64,000 nt of DNA, taken from assembly GCA_964030785.1 (NCBI GenBank), contig OZ034966.1, positions 3,973,701 to 4,037,700 on the forward strand, given 5' to 3'. This DNA is from Siderastrea siderea. Lineage: Eukaryota; Cnidaria; Anthozoa; Scleractinia; Rhizangiidae. The translations under genes were made by a program, and so were the position numbers. This document shows positions 24,301 through 35,161 of the stretch, piece by piece. How positions within the stretch are numbered: position 1 is the first letter of the stretch; each line of letters starts with the position of its first letter. The notes under the pieces are model-generated. The model saw only the letters and a list, made by a program, of their open reading frames with translations, did no database searches and had not been told where the DNA came from.

Positions 24301-26714
24301 CGTTTATTAAATTTTTAGCGTTTCCGATGCGGCGTTTATTCAAGGGCGGCGTTTATTCGAGGGCGGCGTTTATTTCAAAATCATATTTCTTAAATCACTG
24401 ATAATAATTACGGTAAATCATTCGTAAATACTATGTAAAACAGAAACATGTTTAAAGTTCCAGTGTGTCGCTTTTTTGCTGAGATAGAATCATAATTGTC
24501 TGGCTTGTGATATGTACACCGTTCATGTGTAGATTACCGAGTTTTACCGTTCTTGTTATTTTTTTCTTATAATCCTCGAATAAACGCCGCATTCTTCTGA
24601 TTGGGTGCAGCGTTTATTCGAGGGCGGCGTTTATTGGTAATTTTGCTTCCATCTGCGGCATTTAATCAAGGGCGGCGTTTATTTGAGGGCGGCATTTAAT
24701 CGAGTAAATATGGTACTTCATGATGTGTGCGATGTACTTCGGACTTATCCTTCAGTACACATACGTTCAAGTGATCTGTTATGTTTTCGCTTGTGTTACG
24801 TTTGAATAAAAGTTATATACTTCATGTGTCAGGTTACATGGACTTAGACATACTTAGACACTCTCATTGCGCCCATAAAGTTCCCTTAAAAAATTTTTTT
24901 TCCTGCGATTCATACAGCTAACATCGTCAGGTTAGTGCAAACCTCGGTAACCGAATACGTTAGCGGAAGGACTTAGGACGTTAGCGAAACAACTCGTTGG
25001 CGAAACCACCGTAAACCATCCATACCCCCACCACCGAGGGTATTGGAAATTCTGAGGGGGAGGGTGGTCTTAAAGGTCAAAATTTTTAAAGGAATATATG
25101 AGACTAAACTGGAATTTCCAGAGGGGTGGGGGTTCAAACCAAAAAACCTCCGTAGGGGGAGTAGGAATATTTTCTGGAACACCACAATCTACGGACGGAT
25201 CACTATGCACTTCTGGGAAACTCCCCACCTACCCCTCTTTTAACACAATGATAACACTAAGTTATTAACTTATTATCTTTTAGGGCAAAATGTTGGGTTA
25301 GGGGAGGGGTAGGTGGGGAGTTAACAGTCATGAAAGTGTGGGATAATTCATAACAGGGCAAGATTTTCCTGTAACACATACCTTATTGCAAATACAGTGT
25401 TTGGATTCTTGTTTTCATTCAGGATTGCTGTTTGTGTATGAGGGGAAGTGGTTGAATGCATGGTGGAGTATGGGATTTTTATAACATACCGGTAGACTGA
25501 ATTCTTTGTCACGATTTCATAATTTTCAAGTAACCTCTTCTGAATAGAAAATGGCAGATTGCTCACTCGATGAGTGCAAAGCACTGTGGTTGAAAGGGAT
25601 TCTTTAATTGCATAGCAGTGATGAATGAATTTTTAGCCGCATATCCCAGGTCCACTGTCCCGTTTTGAAGACTCGGAGAATTGGTCCGTATTAGCAGATA
25701 AACCTGGAGAGATGGCTGTTATGCATTCCAAGGCCCCATAAATTTTTTTTAGGGAGGGGGTCGGTGGGAGTGCAGATAAAATTTACTGTTCTGTAGAACA
25801 GATGAGTTTTGTGAGAAGCCTATCCTTGTTTTGTATAACGTCAACAGTGTTCCTGATACATTTCAACTTCATTTGACTCTTTAGATCAAAAAGAAGTTGG
25901 AACCACTCCCAGAGCCTGAAAATGGTATTACTAATGTTAATTACCTCGATCCCGGTGAGCGACCAATCGACAACTGCACCATATTTTTAGGGTTCACTTC
26001 TAACATGATTTCCAGTGGCGTGAGGGAAACAATAAAATACCTACTCAAAAACAATATGGTAAGTAAAAAAATTGTTTTTGGAGCACACTGTATTATCAAC
26101 TTTTCATTTTCACAATGTTTCATTGGCTTGCATTTAGGTTTGGATAAACTTAGGCTCAGTCTCCAGCTGTGAGTGTCTCGATGTGCCCGCGATTCTCGCC
26201 ACCTTCACGGCTGGGCGCACAGGTTTGGTTATTGTTTAGACTGACCAATCAGAGACAAGCCCCCTGAAATTTGCGGGGCAGAATGTGCAACATAATTTAG
26301 CGGGATTTTGTCTTTCTCTTGAAATTTCACACTGTTAAGAGGACGTTTCAGGCATACTTTTCGCATTTCGCTTTTTTGCAAGACGATAAAAAAAAACAGA
26401 TAAAATTTACGCAAACGAGGTGTGGATTGTCTGCATAATTATTAAAATTGTAATGACGTCACGGACATGCAACCAAACCCGTGCGCCCAGCCGTGAAAGT
26501 GGCGAGAATCACGGGTGCATCGAGACACTCACGGCTGGAGACTGAGCCTAGGATAAACTCTGCTGGCAGAAATTTTCAAGCAGCATATAGCAATTTTTGA
26601 GGCACAGAATAAGGCCTTTTCAAGCATAATTTGAGCAGAATAACTGAAAATTGGTAACACTAATGATATAATAATAATAATAATAATAATAATATTTAAT
26701 AATAATAATAATAA

Positions 26715-26759
<45 letters not shown>

Positions 26760-29700
26760 GTTATTATTATTATTATTATTATTATTATGCAGTTAAGAAA
26801 GACGTTTTACTTTTGAAGACATGTTTCGGATGTTACAACATCCATCATCAGTTCTACAGAACATAGCACGATTGTAACTATATACATAAGAAAATTATAG
26901 CAAGAGAGTGTTTTGTTATAATTTTCTTATATAATATAGTTACAATCGTGCTATGTTCTGTGGAACTGATGATGGATGTTGCAACATCCAAAACATGTCT
27001 TCAAAACTAAAACGTGTTGTTGTCTTTCGTAACTGCGTGATTTTGTTGCTGCTAGTAAGAAACTTCGGTATTTTTATTATGTTATTATTATGATTATTAT
27101 TTTTATTATAACAGTTGTAAGAAATATTGAAAACTAAATACAAAACAAATGGAAAATACCTCATGATTAAATATGTGATTATTAGCTAAAGCTAATATGA
27201 GTGATATTTAAGATAAATGCAGGGATCCATATTAGCAGTCGTCAGGTCGTCCGAGACAACTATAAAGTCCTGCGGACGAGTATCAAAAATTACAAAATCG
27301 TCCGGCCAACGAGTAAGTTTCAAGGAGCCAAATTTGTTTCTTCAATTTCTCACCAGTCAATGTACCCGTGTTTTGAATGTCCACCAGCCATTCAGTGATT
27401 CCCTACTGTAGTAAACAGAAGATTAATGTTCTGTAAACATCGTTTCGTTGCTCATACGACACCTTATGCAGTACTCTCAGAAGTGAAATGTTTACAGACA
27501 TTTTTTTGTTCTTGACCGCTGCTGTACTGCAGCAATATGCAAACACAAAGACTCTCGCTCTTTGGCAGCACGTGAGTTTTGCAAAATGTGGCACTACTTT
27601 AACAAAGTGTCGGCACCACCGAGAGAGAAAAGTTCTAAATACAAACAAGAGCAACAAATGCGTGCATTTTTACCATCGTGGCAGCAAAATAGGCTTTGGC
27701 TTAAGTACCTGGATGAAAGTTTGATCAAAATTGAAAGTTTGATCAAAAAGTAAATGCACAAATCAAATGTTCAACAGTGAACATTTGACATGCAAAGTAG
27801 GTCTATCTTTTAAGTCTGTGTAGTTGAACTTGTAAAATGAAAGTGTTTGACAGTAGTCTTACCGGGTCTTACCGCGGTGCTGCTGCAGTAACATAATGAA
27901 AATAAAATCCAATCTTTCCACTTACTTGTTGTTAACTTTTAAGTTTTTGAGTGTATTTTAATATTATTACATAATTTTGAACGGGCAAGTAAAATTTTGT
28001 CAGGGCAAGTATCTTTTCTGGCATACTTGCCCGGTTGACGAGTTTGAAAAAAAGCTAATATGTATCCCTGTAAATGTCAGCTTTGCTATGTGTAATGAAT
28101 ATCTATTTAGTATTTAGGCGTTAGGCCCAGGCTCCCTTCCATATTTGCAAAAATGCATAAGGCCTGAAGGGTAAAAAGTTTTTCAGGTGCTGAGCAGAAT
28201 TCGAGCAGAATTTTGGGCAGAATAAGCAGTTTTTAAGAAGTAGCATTGTTGGCAGGGAGAATAAGCTATTTTATGAGCAGAATTTATCCAATCCTACTTG
28301 TATGAAGTCTAGAAAACAGACCTTTTTTGTACAGAAAAAAGTAGATAGATGCACAGATGGGGAGGCACAGCCCAGGTGCTCAAACCCTGACTCTGTTTAA
28401 GACACACATCATAAACTGCCACTTTTAAGCCCCCAGTTATAGGCCCATCTACCTGTAAACAAAAAAATACATCTGGTTATAAACCCCCCCCCCCCGCCCC
28501 CTGGATATAATCTCCCCCTCTATTTTTCCTTGTTTTCTTAAAATTAAGCACTCTCACAGAACACTGTACTACTTCAAACACAAAATTAGGAAAGCTTGTG
28601 GAGTATTAACTTTATTACTGTCTTACAGTGGAATCCTGATTTTTTCAGACCCTCTATTTTTCGAACCTCCTGTTTTTTTCGGCATTCATTTCCCTTGGTT
28701 TTGCTTCAGTCAAACACTGTAATTTTACCCCGATTTTTTCGAGCTCTTGATTTTTTTCGATCAACACTGCTGTGGCTTATTTCGAAACATTTTTTTATTC
28801 CGCTTATACCCCCCCCCCCCCGATATAAGCCCCTCTGTTTACAAGCCCACCCAAAACCCCTAACAAAGTTGTATAAGCCTAGTACTTATAAGCAGCAGTT
28901 TATGGTATCTCTGTCTTTGATACCCTGTTTAAGACAGCAGTCAGAATTTTCAGAGGCTGTCTGATAAATTTACACAGTGTAACCCAAAATCAGACCCTGT
29001 TTAAGACTAGAATGGTGTAGTGATGATGTTTACAATTTTAATACCATGACAATTACAAATTTATTTACAGCTTTGTGGGTTCACTGAGCTGTTTGTCATG
29101 ATTATTATGTATATGCCTATCCTGTTTAAGCCATTAGCCATGTAATGATACCCATTTTAAGACAAGAGGTTGTGAAATCAATACCCCATGCAAGACAAAC
29201 CCTCTGAAAACCAGCCCCTATCAGGCCACATATCCCCATTGTGGCCAGATAAAGGAGTCCCCCCCAGGGGGGGGAAGAGCTTAAAAGCAACCAGGTTATC
29301 ATGTGTCATCTTTGGGAATCCCAGGTAAAGTTGGTAAAAACCGGTTACAAGTGAGTCGTTCTTCCTTTAATGCTAACTCAATCATGTCCCATTGGTTGTT
29401 ATTGATCTGTTGTGATCAGTTGTAAGACATAATAAAAGAGAGACAGATTGAAGAGATTGCATCTTGTGGGTCTTTTATTCTGTTTTACATGGAAACTATC
29501 ACTATGTTCTGGATTATAATCGGGTGTGTCTTTCAGGTTGACTGTATAGCCACAACAGCAGGAGGTATTGAAGAAGACCTTATGAAATGTATGGCCCCTG
29601 CCTATATTGGTGATTTTTCACTACGTGGTGCTGAACTGAGAAAAAAAGGAATTAATAGAATTGGTAACACTCTTGTACCGAACAACAATTACTGTAGATT

Positions 29701-32700
29701 TGAAGAATGGATTCTGCCCATTTGGGACAAGATATTGGAGGAGCAAAAGTCACAGGTATTTGCAATATCTTTTGAGAAATACAGTTAAATCTCTGTGGCC
29801 AGTCATTCTTGTACATGTAAGTGTTTGTCTGTCTTATGCAAGTAGACCACAGTGAAAGTGCAGTGTTTCAAAGTTTTGTCTCACAGGGACATTAATACCT
29901 GCCTGGTAATTAGTATTTAATTAGTATTTATTAGTATTTATTAGTATTTATTAGTAACCAGCGTGAAATAAGTGCCCAAAAGTGTGTCAGTTTGTATGGT
30001 TGCATGGTTTGGTGATCTATAGTATTGTGAAAAAGTTGAACACATTCATGATTTCTTATTTTCGAACATTAATAGGGAATAAATTGGACTCCATCCAAGA
30101 TTATTGCAAGGCTAGGCAAAGAAATCAATCATCCCGACTCAGTTTGCTACTGGGCATACAAGGTAAGTTTTTTTAAGAACCTTAAAAAAGTATTTGTTGT
30201 TGTCACTAATAATAAATGATTCCACGTTTTTAAAGAAAAATTTTCATGCAAGTATTAAAAATTTCAACAATGAATTCCTTTGTAAAGATATACACGAAAT
30301 TTTGCGTTGTGCACAGTGTCCTTGAAAGAAATAATTATGTTTCATATGGCAAATTCGGAAAGAACTCTGCATCTGTGCCGTACTTTGGCAAATCTTTGCT
30401 ACTTACTGGTAGTGTGCTGACTGTAACTACATTTCTTAACTGTTTCTGTGTACCTGTGGGCGATGTTTTGTTTCCTTAGATGACTCAGTTTTTTATTTCA
30501 AGCTATTACATTGCAAACCAATAGTGAAAATAATGCATGTTGACCACCCTTGCACAGAGGACACAACAGCTGGAGAAAATTACTTGCTTTTTATGTTTAT
30601 TTATCAACAGAATAACATTCCAGTGTTTAGCCCCGCCCTTACTGATGGTGCACTGGGGGATACATTATACTTTCATTCATACAAGAATCCTGGTTTAGTA
30701 ATCGATATTGTAGAAGGTAAAGATTTTTCCTAAACTAACCATTTTGAAATTGCAAAAATTTGCATAAATACAATTTGTACTGCGGTTGTGTAAACCAGTC
30801 ACAGTTTTCTCTTTTGTGTTTCATGAAATTCAGTTTTGAATCAATAATAGTTTTCAGTGAGTCAGTGTTTAGATGTCACTGACTTCCTGGAAGGATTTTT
30901 GCAAAAATTGAATCCTTGCAAAGGGCAAGAAAGAGACGATCCTGCAAAACCATAGCAGAATTATCTGTTTGCAAAAGAAAAATAATGTCACACAGCACAG
31001 TAACCCTCAGATCATCCATAATCTCAGTCAAGTGGTTAGAAAGATAAACTGGATGTTAAAAATCAATTCACTTTTTTGTTGCAGATATGAAAAGAATAAA
31101 TAATATATCAGTGTATGCCAAAAACACGGGAATGATAATTATAGGAGGAGGACTCATTAAGCATCATATATGTAATGCCAACTTAATGGTGAGTACTTGT
31201 AATAGATAAATAGATGAGGTGATAGATAGGCCTCAAAAGAATTATAAAAGCAACACTTTTCCATCTGGTAGGTCGCGTTGTTCTTGGTAGAGATCAACCT
31301 TTTTTAGCAGTTGAATGTGTAGCACACCTGTTCATAAACTGAATAGCTTTGATGTCAATCGAGACAGCTAGGAAGGCCAAGCAACAGATAGCTGTGTGCA
31401 AAGAAGCCTGACTCGCAAGTGCTCTACAGCCTGACATGGCATTACAGAATCACCTAAATCATCCTGACCAAACAGACAGGCTTACCTTAAAAAGTGTCCT
31501 AAAGCTTCCTGAAGCTTCAACACCCCCCCCCCCCCCCCCCACCAGGCATACGCCGGGAATTTGACTGTGAATTGTGCCCGGGAAGGGGGGAATTTGAACG
31601 TTGCCTTGGAAGGGCGGGGAATTTGAACTTATCGCTTGTTCTGGCGTAATACTCCCGTGCGTTTTTTCGGTTTTTGCGAGGTTTGAGGGATTTTCAATTT
31701 TTCGCCTTAGTTAGTGAATAACTCTTTCAAAAGGGTCTTCAAAAGCCGTTTTAAGGTGTCATCATGACATCTCTCTCTCTCTGGAAAGTGTGAACAGTGT
31801 TTGATTGAAGGAGAAATTTGTCTTTGATGAGAGGTATTTCAGTGCTAACTGCTGGGGCATTTGAACGGCTTTTTTGCCCCGAAGGAAGGGAATTTGAACA
31901 AGCCAATCTTCAAAAGTTCAAATGCCCGTGGGGTTGCCCGGGAGGGGATGTTGAAGCTTCGATTTGACTGGTAGATAAGTCCACCGTTTAATAATAATAA
32001 TTTTTTTTTTTTTTTTTAAATACCTTTATTGATAGTCATAGTGAAAATACAATGGACAGATAAGAATAAGATGCTAAGAAATTACAATCAAATTATTTAT
32101 TTTAAAAAATTTTAAAGAAGTAAATTTCTTTTCTTAATTCTTAATTCTTCTTCTTATTGTTGATAGTAATGATAATCTGCATTACAAATCAATCAATAGG
32201 TTAAAAATACTAATGATTTATGAAAAGGTAATAAAATATTCTAATAGTTAAAAGTATATATATCCTAGTGGCGCTCATTCGTGAAACTCGGAATAAATAA
32301 TAAAATCAATCAAAAGTCCCTATCTAATGGCTCCCTCGGTTGCTTCAATTTCAATGTCAGAGTTCTTTAAGTCCCATGAGACCCTCTTAACTGTTCGTGA
32401 TCCACGAAGGCAGATTAGCGCTGATCTCAAAAGAGCAAAGGAAGTTCTTGCACGAATCCAGGAGATTGTCTTGGCGTAATCTTCTCCTTTCTTGATAGCG
32501 ATTAGCTCGGCTAGGCGGCTATGAAACATCCGGCATTCTTTCCCCATTCCACCCGTGGTTGTAAATACCAGCGGTGTGAAAGTTCCTTGCTCAATATCAA
32601 CAACTCTGCTTGCGTACTGCCGCTTCTTCTCGTTCTCATGTATCCGATAAATTTGTTGCGGTTCCAGGTCCTTATAGCTTTCAGCATTTGGGTGACAGAC

Positions 32701-35094
32701 CCTGACGTCGAAAAAGGCTGATTGCTGAGGCTCCCAAAATCCGCGTGCATGTATATCCAGTCTGGCATCTCTCGCTGTGTTCGACCCTCTTGTCAACTGC
32801 TCACCTGATACATCTTGCAGCACTGGTTCAGTAACGACATCGCTACAAACCAAATTTATCAACTCCGCTTCCAGATCCCTCAGTTCATTATGCCTCTGAA
32901 TGACAAACCCCCCTCTCTTACATATCATGGCGTGGTCAACATCAAACAGTTCCCCGCACACACAGCTGGATGGAATATCGTCGATTGGCCAGTCATAACG
33001 TAGTTTGACTCCGTCCTTAAATTGCCTTTTGTTAAGATTAAATCCTAACTCTTTAAGAGGCAGTACTGTTAGCCACGTGGACGATCCTTTTTCGGCAGCC
33101 AATTCTAGTGTGCGTTGAGTCTTCTGAGATGCGACCTCCTTTATTCCATTGGCCTTGTTTTCATTATCCTTTGCTCTCTTTTCTCTTACCTCTTGCTGTG
33201 CTGATGTTATCAGGGAGGGATCTGGTAACTGATGTGCCTGGGACACAATCTGTGCAACGAGAGGCGTGGTTACTTTGACTGATGACACGTACTCACGCTG
33301 TGCATCGTCACACGGGTTCCCCAGACCCAGTCCTCCCAAGCGTACTGGTAACGATAGTATTTCCCTGTCCAACTGGCTACACTGCCGATCTGTAAGAGCA
33401 GGGATAAGTATACGTGATATAGCGTTCTCTAACGGCTCAAGCAGATCTTGAATATCTGGAATGGTTCTGATGAAATACGTCCATCGATGTTTTAGGCCAA
33501 ACGTGTATGCTGCATAGCACGCTTGGGGCTGAACCGCAGCAAACTTGGCTAATCTCGTTACTTCACTGATCCAGTTGGACACCTTATCACTCACATAGTC
33601 CTCCACATATTCTCGTGAGCCTATCGCAGCTCCAAGATGTTTCTGCCCTTGTGTTGTTACATTCACAGCTGTTTCCTTGAACGCCTCCTTCACGAGATCC
33701 TCCTTGTCTGGCTTGGTGATAACCCAGCATTTCTTGGCTTTTGGGAAGTAACCAAAATCCGGGCCGATCGTACTCAAGGTGTCCCACCACTTCTTGATAT
33801 CCGAAACAGAGCCAGCTCCGCTGGCATCATCTGCAAACCAGCACTGCTTGATCTCACATGCTCCCTGGAGACCAGTAATTAGAGGTTGCATACTTAAGGC
33901 GTATAGTCCCATTGCGAGCGGGTCACCCTGTGTTGTTCCTTCAGCTGAGGGGATTTCCTGGCCTCCGGTGATAAACAGGCGTGACGAGAGTCTATAGGTG
34001 TTGATTGCATAGACCGCGATGATCGGACATAGGACCCGGACATTATGCAGTGCCGCCGCTCGGTTTAGTGAGTTGAATGCATTAGACGCATAGATTAACA
34101 GCACCGCGTCGGTTTCGTCACTCTCAAATATAGTATGCATTGCATGTATGGCGGCTTCACTCCCAGATTTCTGTCCCGCGCATAGCTGAAGAGACCCGCT
34201 AACCCCTACAACATCATTCTTGGCAACGTTCATGACACACTTTCCCATGATCCGCCGGAGCACTTCGCCCACACCTATTGGCCTGACTTCACCTTCACCT
34301 TTATCAAGGGGAATCAAACGGCTTGCCACTACTGCTTCTATGGTACTTGGATCAATAAAATGTGTGCACAGAATCTTGGTCATAGTGGCTATCGCATCGC
34401 ATAATTTAGAAGATGATTGTTTGAAGGACTTGCTAGCCATCATTCTTCGAAAACCGTTCGCATCGATTCCGGATGGACCCCCCGATCCTTTGGTTCGCAG
34501 CGCGGCTTGTCTAACCATTTCACCGTTTATCTCTGAATACAGCGACTCTGGTATGGCATCATCAATTGGCCCAAAGAGCAGGGAGCCTAATTTTGCTGGT
34601 TTTGGATCTGGATGTTTTTCTTTGAGTTGCGCCATGACGTCATCAGTCAAACCTAGCACGCCACCACTGGATGTCTCACTCACAAAACGCAACGCTGCAT
34701 TGATCTGGCCCTCGAGAACAAGCTTTGCAAATACTTTAGATTTATCGGGCGGGTCTGACATTTTCGACTTTCCGATGCGACCTTGAATAATTCTTCCTTC
34801 ACGTAGCAGATTATGAATTTCACCCTCTTTCCAGAGGACAAGGCGCTTAGACAATGCATCCGCGTGATCTTTTGCCTTAGACTTGGGACCTGGTTTTTGA
34901 AGGCCCACGGCGAGAAGAACAAAAGCAGCCTTCAGCGAGACATGTTGCTCATCTGAACCATTATTCCAGTTATTAATGTGCAGCGTCACTTGATCAATAA
35001 AGTCACGCCCTATTTTCCCGTATGGTACAAGAAAAGCATTCTTTCTCCAAGTGACAATCTCGTTGTAAGCGTCGACTATGTTTGACGCCGATAT

Positions 35095-35161
<67 letters not shown>

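Larger units (their letters stand above)
21645..25014. mobile_element. Outer fold-back element of DHPS intron 1
   Basis: The left end carries TTACGGT, then CGTTTCGCCAACGAGT, then repeats of TCGCTAACGTC. The right end holds the inverse (GACGTTAGCGAAACAACTCG followed by TTGGCGAAACCACCGTAA). The TIR is about 75 bp and internally repetitive. Three further elements lie inside, so the element itself would be only a few hundred base pairs. It is related by its end sequence to the small element at 174-382. Confidence 0.7.
26135..28296. mobile_element. Composite element in DHPS intron 2
   Basis: The left end TAGGTTTGGATAAACT/CTGCT is split by the 400-bp insertion at 26151. It matches the inverse of the right end AGCAGAATTTATCCAATCCTA. 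Internal words AGGCACAGAATAAGGCCTTTT and GAGCAGAAT occur near the left end, with similar words near the right. It contains a MULE-like MITE, a microsatellite, a long hairpin and a CAGGG-ended element. Confidence 0.55.

Noticed and set aside
34220..34786. 188-codon plus-strand frame
   Set aside because: It is the antisense shadow of the LINE reverse transcriptase frame.
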